Shown here: positions 8,224 through 15,958 of the stretch, piece by piece
Position numbering within the stretch: the first letter of the stretch is position 1
How the letters are laid out: each line of letters starts with the position of its first letter
Assembly: GCA_025929535.1 (NCBI GenBank)
Contig: JAICLZ010000037.1
Span: forward strand, 1 to 40,507
Reading direction: 5' to 3'
DNA: 40,507 nucleotides
Source of the DNA: Gemmatimonadaceae bacterium
GTDB taxonomy: Bacteria > Gemmatimonadota > Gemmatimonadetes > Gemmatimonadales > Gemmatimonadaceae
Notes under the pieces: generated by a model
Databases searched by the model: none
Seen by the model: the letters and a program-made list of their open reading frames with translations, nothing else
What the model was told of the DNA's origin: nothing
Translations under genes and position numbers: made by a program

Positions 8224-9468
8224 TCAGGTTACGAGCGCGCGCTCATGGTACCTGGGTTTGTCCCACGCGCGCTCGGTCAGTATCGCCTCGAGAGTCGCGA
8301 CGGCGTTCCACACGTCGAGGTAGCTCAGGTACAGCGGGGTAAAGCCGAAGCGCAGAATGTCCGGCGCGCGGAAGTCGCCGATCACGCCGCGGTCGATCAA
8401 CGCGCGCATGATCGGCCAGCCACTTTCGTGCGCATAGCACAGCTGGCTGCCACGCATCTCGGGCTCGCGCGGCGACACGAGCGCAAGGATCTCTGCTCCG
8501 ATCTCCTGGGTCACGAGCGCGTCGAAGAGCTCCGTCAGTTGAAGGGACTTCGCTCGCACCGCGCTCATTGGCGCCTCGAGCATCAGGTCCACGCCCACCT
8601 CGAGCGCGGTGAGTCCGAGAATGGGCGGTGCACCCACGATGAATCGCTCGATCCCGTTCGCCGGACGATATGAGCGCTCGAATGCGAAGGGTGATTCGTG
8701 CCCGAGCCATCCACTCAGCGCGGGCGAGATGCGCGATTGATGCCGCCGCGCGACGTACAGATACGCCGGCGCACCGGGACCGCCGTTGAGATATTTGTAA
8801 CCACAACCCACCGCGAGGTCCGCGTTGGCGCCTGACAGGTCGACGGGCACGGCGCCGGCGGAGTGCGAGAGATCCCACAGCATGATGGCCCCGTGTGCGT
8901 GCGCCCGCTCGGTCATGCGCTGCATGTCGTACATGCGACCGGTGCGATAGTTGACGTGCGTCAGCATGACGACGGCAACATCGTCCGTGATCGCGGCTTC
9001 CACGTCCTCGGGCGCGGCGAGCTGCAGCGTGTGCGCGCACCCGAGCTGTCGCAGCAACCCTTGGGCGATGTAGAGATCCGTCGGAAAGTTGCTCGTCTCC
9101 GAAACGATGACGCGGCGCCCCGGCCTGAGCTCGAGGGCCGCCGCGAGCATCTTGTAGAGGTTTACCGACGTCGAGTCCGCGACGACCGTTTCGCCCTCGC
9201 CCGCCCCGATCAGGCGGCCGATCTTCGCGCCGATGCGCTGCTGGAGGTCGATCCATCCGTGCGCGTTCCAGCTTCGAATGAGATCGCGTCCCCACTGGTC
9301 CTCTATCACCTTGCGGACGCGCTCCGACGTTTCCCTGGGCAGCGCGCCGAGTGAGTTCCCGTCGAGGTAGATGACGCCCTCGGGGATCGCGAAGCGATCG
9401 CGGAAGTCGCGCAGCGAATCGGCGCGATCCAGCGCCTCGAGGTCGCCGCGCGTGATCGATCTCGTCAT
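8224..9468 (-). CDS. kynU: Kynureninase
   Basis: A 414-residue PLP enzyme that splits kynurenine into anthranilate and alanine (or 3-hydroxykynurenine into 3-hydroxyanthranilate). Family signatures: YLDGNSLGALP (34-44), WGRDLIRSWN, the PLP region LWDLSHSAGAVPVDL with its Asp, and the Schiff-base lysine K225 in GCGYKYLNGGPG. Length is normal for the family. Its ATG directly follows the TAG stop of kynA (TAGATG), so translation is probably coupled. No kynurenine formamidase, kynurenine monooxygenase or 3-hydroxyanthranilate dioxygenase is present in the window, so anthranilate is the expected end product, provided a formamidase is encoded elsewhere. Confidence 0.95.
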   Translation of the reverse strand: MTRSITRGDLEALDRADSLRDFRDRFAIPEGVIYLDGNSLGALPRETSERVRKVIEDQWGRDLIRSWNAHGWIDLQQRIGAKIGRLIGAGEGETVVADSTSVNLYKMLAAALELRPGRRVIVSETSNFPTDLYIAQGLLRQLGCAHTLQLAAPEDVEAAITDDVAVVMLTHVNYRTGRMYDMQRMTERAHAHGAIMLWDLSHSAGAVPVDLSGANADLAVGCGYKYLNGGPGAPAYLYVARRHQSRISPALSGWLGHESPFAFERSYRPANGIERFIVGAPPILGLTALEVGVDLMLEAPMSAVRAKSLQLTELFDALVTQEIGAEILALVSPREPEMRGSQLCYAHESGWPIMRALIDRGVIGDFRAPDILRFGFTPLYLSYLDVWNAVATLEAILTERAWDKPRYHERALVT

Positions 9469-10320
9469 CTACAGCTCCGTGCGCACATCCCAGAGCTCCG
9501 GGAAGAAGGTGACGTCGAGTACTTGCCTCAAATAGCCCACGCCCGCCGTGCCGCCCGTGCCCCGTTTGCGTCCGATGATGCGCTGCACCGTCGTCACGTG
9601 GCGGAAGCGCCACTGCTGAAACCAGTCCTCGAGATCGATCAACTCCTCGGCCAGCTGGTAGAGGTCCCAGTATCGCTTCGGATCGCGATAGACCTGCGCC
9701 CACGCCGCGAGCACGGACGGATCAGCGTGGTATGGCTCGCGCACGTCGCGCTCGAGCACGGCGGAAGCGATCGCGAATCCGTGTCGCGCGAGCAGCCGTA
9801 TCGCCTCGTCGTAGATGCTCGGCGTCGCGAGCGCGCGCTCGAGCTTCGCGTTGACGTCGCCGCGGTGCTTGTGCGGGGCGAGCATCGCCTCCTGCTTGTT
9901 GCCGAGCGCGAACTCGATCAGCCGGTACTGCGCCGACTGAAAGCCGGAGGAGCGCCCGAGCGCGTCGCGGAAGCGTGAATAGTCGCTCGGCGTCATGGTG
10001 GACAGCACGTCCCACGACTGGATCAGCTGCGACTGAATTCGGCTGACACGCGCCAGGTGCTTGAACGCGGGTGCGAGATCGTCCTTCATGATCAGGCGTC
10101 GCGCCGCGTCGAGCTCGTGCAGCGTCAGCTTCATCCACAGCTCGGTCGCCTGGTGGATGATGATGAACAGCATCTCGTCGTGCGAATCCGAGCGCGGCTG
10201 CTGCGCGCCGAGCAGCGTGTCGAGCTGGAGATAATCGCCGTAGCTCATCGCGCCGGCGAAATCGGTGTGCGCGTCGGATGCCGCGTGCGCGGAATGCTGG
10301 TCGCCGGCTTCGTTCGTCAT
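9469..10320 (-). CDS. kynA: Tryptophan 2,3-dioxygenase
   Basis: A 283-residue heme enzyme that opens the indole ring of L-tryptophan with O2 to give N-formylkynurenine. Typical motifs: [26 protein letters not shown] with the substrate-site histidine, and [18 protein letters not shown] followed by GTGGTAG, which holds the proximal heme histidine and the ammonium-binding loop. ATG at 10320 (MTNEAGDQ) gives the usual bacterial length; upstream codons in frame would add about 50 unrelated residues. First gene of kynA-kynU, directed away from nadB. The shared upstream region suggests linked regulation, but no known operator was recognised. Confidence 0.95.
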   Translation of the reverse strand: MTNEAGDQHSAHAASDAHTDFAGAMSYGDYLQLDTLLGAQQPRSDSHDEMLFIIIHQATELWMKLTLHELDAARRLIMKDDLAPAFKHLARVSRIQSQLIQSWDVLSTMTPSDYSRFRDALGRSSGFQSAQYRLIEFALGNKQEAMLAPHKHRGDVNAKLERALATPSIYDEAIRLLARHGFAIASAVLERDVREPYHADPSVLAAWAQVYRDPKRYWDLYQLAEELIDLEDWFQQWRFRHVTTVQRIIGRKRGTGGTAGVGYLRQVLDVTFFPELWDVRTEL

Positions 10321-10668
10321 GAGGCTCGCCTCAATGGTCGGGCTCCATTTCATGGGTTGCGCGAAGCACGCCTCGATGCAACGGCTCCGGCACTCGCCGA
10401 ACAGAAGCGTTGCAATCTCCTCGCCGCGCCGACCACCACGATACCCTGGAACCGGGAGTTGGCAAGCCAAGGGCCCGATGGCGCACGGAACAGCGAAGGA
10501 TTGTCTCGCGTTGGTGCATCAATGGCGCACCGATGCTAGTCTTCGGTGTACCACAAAAACGGCGCTGCAGTCCGCGCCACTTTCTGCGAGGGCTCGTCAT
10601 TTCCGGCGAGCCAAGGCGTTTCCCAACCGGCCCCGCAGCGAGGTACCTCGTGACCAATGGGATGACAT
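10321..10668. promoter_or_regulatory. Divergent control region between kynA and nadB
   Basis: A 348-bp gene-free stretch must contain promoters for kynA-kynU (minus) and nadBAC (plus). A perfect 12-base palindrome, CGAGGTACCTCG (10639-10650), lies 18 bases before the nadB ATG and is a candidate operator, or could simply be a chance GC-rich palindrome. No convincing sigma-70 promoter pair was found on either strand. A weak GGGA is the only binding-site-like element ahead of nadB. Confidence 0.4.
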
Positions 10669-12303
10669 ATGTCGGCATCATGCAGCACCGCGCTCTCCCC
10701 TAGCGCCCGCGACCTCGGCGAAATCACACGCGAGAGCTCGCCCTCGTCACTCCCCCGCAGACTCCACGCGCGCGTTCTCGTGATCGGGAGCGGAGTGGCT
10801 GGTTTGCACACTGCATGGCGCGCGGCGGAGCAGTGCGGCAATCCCGGCGATGTCGTGCTGCTCACGAAACAATCGCTGCTGGACAGCGCGAGCGCGTACG
10901 CGCAGGGCGGCATCGCCGCGGCACTCGGCGCCGGCGACTCCCCCGCCCTGCACTGCCAGGATACGTTGGCCGCGGGCGGTGCGCTCTGCGATCGCGAGGC
11001 GGTGGACGTGCTGGTCACCGAGGGCCCCAGACGCGTGCAGGAGCTTCGCGCGGCGGGCGCACACTTCGATGTCGGCCCGCGCGGCGAGCTCCTTCTCGGA
11101 CGTGAAGCCGCGCATTCCGAACGGCGCATCGTGCACGCGAACGGCGATCGCACGGGCGCCGAAGTCGTACGGCTGCTCGTCACGCGCGTGCTGGCCGACG
11201 ATCGCATCGCCGTACTCGAGCACGCGCGAGCGCTCGAGCTTCTCGTCGCGAATGGCAGCTGCTACGGGGCGCGCGTGAGCGACGACGGGCGCGCGCTCGA
11301 GATCATCGCGAGCGCGACCGTGCTCGCGACGGGTGGGTGCGGTCAGCTCTTCCGGTATACGACGAATCCGACGGTCGCCACCGGCGACGGCTACGCGCTC
11401 GCACATCGCGCGGGCGCCGAGCTGACCGACATGGAGTTCATCCAGTTTCATCCCACCGCGCTCGACACGCCGGAAAGCCCGCTTTCGCTCATCAGCGAGG
11501 CGGTGCGCGGCGAAGGCGCGGTGCTGCTCGATGCGCGTGGCACGCGCTTCATGCAACGCGCGCATGCGCTGGCCGAGCTCGCGCCGCGAGATGTCGTGGC
11601 GCGAGCCGTGATGCGTGCGCAGCGGGAAGCAGGGCAGGTCCATCTCGATGCGACGCATCTCGGCGAGCGCTTCGCGGCACGATTTCCGGGAATCTTCACG
11701 GTGTGCATGGAGCGCGGCATCGATCCGCGCCGCGACGCCATTCCGGTCACCCCCGCCGCGCACTACACGATGGGTGGCGTCGTGACGGATCTCGTTGGCC
11801 GAACGTCGCTGTCGCGGCTGTATGCGGTGGGCGAGGTGGCGTGCACCGGCGTTCACGGCGCGAATCGCCTGGCGTCCAACTCTCTGCTCGAGGGGCTGGT
11901 ATTCGCGGAGCGCGTCGCGCGCGCGGTTCTCGAGGCGCCGAGCATCGAGCACGTTCCCGGCGCGCGGAAGTGGAGCGTGCCGGTCATGGCGCCTGAAGCG
12001 GTCGCACAGAATGCGGCGACGAACATTCGCGCGCTGATGTGGGAGCATGCCGGGCTCGAGCGAACGAGCGCCGGACTTCGCTCGTGTCTCGCGGCGCTCG
12101 AATCGGTCGCTGCAACGCTTCCGGGCGGCGCGATCGACGAAACGAACATGGCGCTCACCGCACAGCTGATCACCGAGGCTGCTCTCCTGCGCGAGGAATC
12201 GCGCGGCGGACACTATCGGGCGGACTTCCCCCTTCCACGCCGCGCGTACGCCCGGCGCCACATGCGCTCGCGCCTCGGCGCGACATGGACTTCCGGCACA
12301 TGA
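10669..12303 (+). CDS. nadB: L-aspartate oxidase
   Basis: A 544-residue FAD enzyme oxidising L-aspartate to iminoaspartate, first step of de novo NAD synthesis. The FAD-binding [11 protein letters not shown] follows about 36 residues of N-terminal extension. Also visible are [11 protein letters not shown], the substrate-loop region [20 protein letters not shown] and [16 protein letters not shown], all diagnostic of the NadB/succinate dehydrogenase flavoprotein family. The cytoplasmic product is unstable and is passed to NadA, whose gene overlaps this one (ATGA, 12300-12303). An alternative start further downstream is possible because the first 35 residues are not conserved in the family. Confidence 0.95.
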   Translation: MSASCSTALSPSARDLGEITRESSPSSLPRRLHARVLVIGSGVAGLHTAWRAAEQCGNPGDVVLLTKQSLLDSASAYAQGGIAAALGAGDSPALHCQDTLAAGGALCDREAVDVLVTEGPRRVQELRAAGAHFDVGPRGELLLGREAAHSERRIVHANGDRTGAEVVRLLVTRVLADDRIAVLEHARALELLVANGSCYGARVSDDGRALEIIASATVLATGGCGQLFRYTTNPTVATGDGYALAHRAGAELTDMEFIQFHPTALDTPESPLSLISEAVRGEGAVLLDARGTRFMQRAHALAELAPRDVVARAVMRAQREAGQVHLDATHLGERFAARFPGIFTVCMERGIDPRRDAIPVTPAAHYTMGGVVTDLVGRTSLSRLYAVGEVACTGVHGANRLASNSLLEGLVFAERVARAVLEAPSIEHVPGARKWSVPVMAPEAVAQNAATNIRALMWEHAGLERTSAGLRSCLAALESVAATLPGGAIDETNMALTAQLITEAALLREESRGGHYRADFPLPRRAYARRHMRSRLGATWTSGT

Positions 12304-13301
12304 CCAGCACGATGACCCACCGCCATCTGGCGGACGAGATCCGCGAGCTTGCGCAGGAGAAGAACGCGGTAATCCTCGCGCACAATTACGAGCGGCCCGA
12401 GGTACAGGATGTCGCCGATGTCGTCGGCGACTCGCTCGGCCTCTCGCGCGCGGCGGCAGAGACGGAGGCCGATGTCATCGTCTTCTGCGGCGTGCACTTC
12501 ATGGCGGAGACGGCGGCGATTCTGTCGCCGGAGAAGATCGTGCTGCTTCCCGACCTGGGCGCCGGCTGCTCGCTCGCGGACTCGATCACCGCAGACCAGC
12601 TTCGCGCGTGGAAGGCCGAGCATCCGGGCGCCGTGGTCGTCTCGTACGTGAACACGACGGCGGCGGTGAAGGCCGAGTCGGACTATTGCTGCACGTCGGG
12701 AAACTCGGTGGAGATCGTGAACGCGATCCCCGAGGACCGGGAGATTCTGTTCTGCCCCGACCAGTTCCTCGGCGCGCACGTGCAGCGGGTGACCGGGCGG
12801 CGCAACATGCACATCTGGATGGGCGAGTGCCACGTGCACGCGGCGATCTCGCCGGACTCGCTGTCGAACGTGCGCAGACGGCATCCAAAGGCGGAGCTGC
12901 TGGTGCATCCGGAGTGCGGATGCACGACGGGGCTGCTCGAGGCATCCTCGTCGGGTGAGCTCGATGTGAAGGGGCTGCAGGTGTTGTCGACGGAGGGAAT
13001 GATGCGCCGGCCACGCTACAGCGGTGCGAGCGAGTTCATCGTGGCGACGGAGGTCGGCATCCTGTATCGGTTGCGCAAGGCGCATCCGGAGAAGACCTTC
13101 TTTCCGGCCGACGAGCGCGCATCGTGCCGGTTCATGAAGGTGACTACACTTCCGAAAGTGTGGAGCGCACTGGCGACGATGGAGCCGAGAATCACCGTGC
13201 CCCCGGAGATTGCCGATCGCGCGCGGCTGGCGATCGAGCGCATGCTGGAGATCGGAGGGTCGCCGATTGCGCCGTGCGCGCCCGCCGCGAGCGCGGAGTG
13301 A
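12300..13301 (+). CDS. nadA: Quinolinate synthase A
   Basis: 333 residues. A [4Fe-4S] enzyme condensing iminoaspartate with dihydroxyacetone phosphate to quinolinate. The three cluster cysteines are recognised in [20 protein letters not shown] and ERASCRFMK. Other family motifs are [12 protein letters not shown] and [17 protein letters not shown] sequence ([10 protein letters not shown]). The start is chosen at ATG 12300, which overlaps the nadB stop as ATGA; in-frame ATG codons at 12285 and 12312 are alternatives. The stop overlaps the GTG start of nadC. Oxygen sensitivity of the cluster is a family property; nothing in the sequence shows special protection. Confidence 0.95.
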   Translation: MTSTMTHRHLADEIRELAQEKNAVILAHNYERPEVQDVADVVGDSLGLSRAAAETEADVIVFCGVHFMAETAAILSPEKIVLLPDLGAGCSLADSITADQLRAWKAEHPGAVVVSYVNTTAAVKAESDYCCTSGNSVEIVNAIPEDREILFCPDQFLGAHVQRVTGRRNMHIWMGECHVHAAISPDSLSNVRRRHPKAELLVHPECGCTTGLLEASSSGELDVKGLQVLSTEGMMRRPRYSGASEFIVATEVGILYRLRKAHPEKTFFPADERASCRFMKVTTLPKVWSALATMEPRITVPPEIADRARLAIERMLEIGGSPIAPCAPAASAE

Positions 13302-14197
13302 CGACGGCTCTGGTCGATGACGCGGCGTTCCCCTTGTCGGAGACGATGCTCGAGACGGTCGTGCGCGCCGCGCTCGAGGAGGATCGTGCGTACCAGGACG
13401 TGACGACCCGCTCCATCGTGCCTGCCCACCTGCGCGCGAGCGCCGTGTTGGTCGCGCGCTCGGCGGGAGTGATCGCCGGGCTGCCATTGATGGAGGCGGT
13501 ATTCACGCTGCTCGATCCCACGGTGAAGTTCCGCAGGCTCGAACAGGACGGAGCTCACCTGATGGCGAATCAGGCGGTGCTCGAGATCGAAGGCAGTGCG
13601 CGCGCGATGCTGTCCGGCGAGCGAGTGGCGCTCAATTTCATTCAGCGATTGTCGGGCATCGCGACGCTCACGGCACGCTTCGTCGATGCAGTGCGCGGCA
13701 CAACGGCGAAAATCCTGGACACGCGCAAGACGACACCCGGTCTGCGCGCCCTGGAGCGATATGCGGTGCGATGCGGTGGCGGGACGAACCATCGTTACGA
13801 TCTGAGCGCGGCCGTGTTGATCAAGGACAATCACCTGGCGGCTGTGGGCGGAGACATCGCTCTCGCCGTTCGCCGGGCTCGAGCGGGCGCGCCCGACGGG
13901 ATGCAGGCCGAGGTCGAGTGCGACCGGCGAGAGCAGGTCGTAGCCGCGCTCGGAGCTGGTGCAGATGTGATCCTGCTGGACAACATGTCGTGCGATGAGA
14001 TGCGCGCGTGCGTCGAGCTGGCGCGCGGGGCTGCGATTCTGGAGGCGTCTGGTGGCATCACGCTCGAAACCGTGCGCGCGGTTGCCGCAGCGGGTGTGAA
14101 CTGGATTTCGGTGGGCGCGCTGACGCACTCGGCGCCGTCGCTCGATCTTGCGCTGGACTTCGAGGCGGGGCCGATCGATAATGGGTTGGCGAGATGA
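13298..14197 (+). CDS. nadC: Nicotinate-nucleotide pyrophosphorylase (carboxylating)
   Basis: 299 residues. Converts quinolinate and phosphoribosyl pyrophosphate to nicotinate mononucleotide, CO2 and pyrophosphate, completing the committed NAD route. Motifs: [15 protein letters not shown] near the N-terminus, [35 protein letters not shown] with the phosphate-binding Arg and Lys, [17 protein letters not shown], and the barrel end [17 protein letters not shown] at 13298 is taken as start because GTGA overlaps the nadA stop and the family N-terminus begins shortly after. The stop TGA (14195-14197) overlaps an ATG of the following barrel gene. Confidence 0.95.
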   Translation: MTTALVDDAAFPLSETMLETVVRAALEEDRAYQDVTTRSIVPAHLRASAVLVARSAGVIAGLPLMEAVFTLLDPTVKFRRLEQDGAHLMANQAVLEIEGSARAMLSGERVALNFIQRLSGIATLTARFVDAVRGTTAKILDTRKTTPGLRALERYAVRCGGGTNHRYDLSAAVLIKDNHLAAVGGDIALAVRRARAGAPDGMQAEVECDRREQVVAALGAGADVILLDNMSCDEMRACVELARGAAILEASGGITLETVRAVAAAGVNWISVGALTHSAPSLDLALDFEAGPIDNGLAR

Positions 14198-15951
14198 CCG
14201 ATGATCGCTGCGACTCCAGATTCTCGATGGTTCGTGCGCGCGCCGCGTTGCTCGCGTTACTCGCGATCGCTCCCCAGCTGCTGGCGCAGGACACCAGCGC
14301 CGTTGCTCCGCCACCAGCCGTGCGCTCGTGCGACGGACAGATCATCAGCAGCATCACGATCCATCCGCAGAGCCCGCCCTCACTCGGCCGGCCCGGCACG
14401 CTGCGACGACTCGTGAGCGGTGTGCTGTTGCAGTACTCGACCACGCAGCCGCGCGTCGTGCAAAGCTTTCTTCAGCTCAAGGAAGGCGGCGTGTGCACGG
14501 AGCATCGACGCGCGGAGACGGAGCGCGTGCTGCGTGCCCAGCCGTTTCTGGCCAATGCGATCGTCACGGCAACGCCGGACAGCGCCGGCGGAGTCGCGAT
14601 CGATGTGACGACGGTCGACGAAATCTCGCTCGTGCTCGGCGCGTCCTTCAACGGACTCCACGTCACATCGTTCAAGTTCGGAAATTCGAACATCGCCGGC
14701 AGCGGCCAGTACGCGGCCGCGTCCTGGGCACAGGGCGATGCCTACCGCGACGGCTTCGGCGCGCGCTACGTGAATTACGCGGCGTTCTCGTCGCCGGAGC
14801 GGCTCACGCTCGATGCCGGGCGCGACCCCGTGGGCAGCCACGCGCTCGTCGCCCTCGAGCATCCGTTCTACACAAATCTGCAGCACGTCGCCTGGCACAC
14901 CGGCATCTCGTACACCAACAGCTATCCCGGTTTCGATCGCATCGGCGACGACCCGCTCTCGCTCGGCATGCACTACTTTCTCGCGGACGCGGGAGCAGTG
15001 AGCCGGCTGGACATCGGCACGCGAAGGCTCTTCCTGGGTGCCGTGCTCACGCACGAGCGCATGAGCACGCACGATCGCGGCGTCGTGATCTCGGATTCCG
15101 GGTACGTGCACGAGCCGGACAACCTCTTCGACGCACGCTACCCCGACTTTCACGCGACTCGCCTCTCGGCCGTCGCCGGGGTGCGGCTGCTCCACTACGA
15201 GCGCGTGACCGGATACGACGCGCTCTATGGCACGCAGGATTTTCCGCTCGGCGTGCAGTTCGCGGGACAGATCGGCCGCGGGCTCCCGCATCTCGGGAAC
15301 ACCAACTGGCTGTTCGGCGGCGACGTGCTCGGCGGACACGCGTTCGGCCCATCGTTCCTCGGCACGGGGCTCTCCGGCGAGATCCAGCGCGATGCAGTAA
15401 CGGGCGGATGGGCAGGGCTCGTGACCACCGCGCGTCTGATCTACTACACGAAGCCGGGTGCGCACCACACGGTGATCGTCACGGGAGATTTCGCTGGTGC
15501 GTGGCGCTCACTCCTCCCCTACGAGCTCACGATCAACAATTCGCGCTCGGGCGTGCGGGGCTTTCGCGGCTCACAGGAGGCAGGCGCGCAGCGCGCGGTC
15601 GCGCGCCTCGAGGACCGCTGGTCCATTCGCCGCTTCGGCACGTGGTCGGCAATCGGCGCCGCACTGTTCGCGGATGCGGGAAAGGTCTGGGCGGGCGATG
15701 TGCCCTATGGCGTGAGCAGCCCCGTGCGCGCATCGGTGGGCGTGAGCCTGCTCGCCGCGGTCCCGGCGCAATCGCAGACGACGTGGCGGGTGGACATCGC
15801 GGCGCCGCTCGACCGCGGCGCAGGAGCGCACCGAAGCATCGAGATCCGATTCGTGAGCGAGAATCGGGCGCGCAGCTCGCTGCGCCAGGCGGACGATCTC
15901 TCGCGAGCGCGGGCGGGGACGGCGGCGACGAACATCTTCTCGTGGCAATAG
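14194..15951 (+). CDS. Omp85/BamA-like outer-membrane barrel protein
   Basis: 585 residues. A signal peptide (ARAALLALLAIAPQLLAQ) is followed by one POTRA-like domain (about 45-125: IISSITIHPQ ... LQLKEGGVCTEHRRAETERVLRAQPFLANAIV) and a long alternating beta barrel. The Omp85 hallmark VRGF is present in GVRGFRG (about 453-459), and LFADAGKVW matches a late barrel strand. One POTRA is fewer than BamA's five, so a TamA-like or other Omp85 transporter or assembly role is more likely than BamA itself. The chain ends with a polar tail after the last strand (IEIRFVSENR). ATGA overlaps nadC; a second start at 14227 gives a neater signal peptide and would remove the overlap. Confidence 0.8.
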   Translation: MTDDRCDSRFSMVRARAALLALLAIAPQLLAQDTSAVAPPPAVRSCDGQIISSITIHPQSPPSLGRPGTLRRLVSGVLLQYSTTQPRVVQSFLQLKEGGVCTEHRRAETERVLRAQPFLANAIVTATPDSAGGVAIDVTTVDEISLVLGASFNGLHVTSFKFGNSNIAGSGQYAAASWAQGDAYRDGFGARYVNYAAFSSPERLTLDAGRDPVGSHALVALEHPFYTNLQHVAWHTGISYTNSYPGFDRIGDDPLSLGMHYFLADAGAVSRLDIGTRRLFLGAVLTHERMSTHDRGVVISDSGYVHEPDNLFDARYPDFHATRLSAVAGVRLLHYERVTGYDALYGTQDFPLGVQFAGQIGRGLPHLGNTNWLFGGDVLGGHAFGPSFLGTGLSGEIQRDAVTGGWAGLVTTARLIYYTKPGAHHTVIVTGDFAGAWRSLLPYELTINNSRSGVRGFRGSQEAGAQRAVARLEDRWSIRRFGTWSAIGAALFADAGKVWAGDVPYGVSSPVRASVGVSLLAAVPAQSQTTWRVDIAAPLDRGAGAHRSIEIRFVSENRARSSLRQADDLSRARAGTAATNIFSWQ

Positions 15952-15958
15952 TCCTCGC

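Noticed and set aside
8224..10320. kynA-kynU as a source of quinolinate for nadC
   Set aside because: No monooxygenase or 3-hydroxyanthranilate dioxygenase is encoded in the window, and nadB-nadA already supply quinolinate.
14194..15951. Naming the barrel protein BamA
   Set aside because: Only one POTRA domain is visible, and BamA normally has five and a nearby skp/lpx context. An Omp85 relative is the limit of the evidence.
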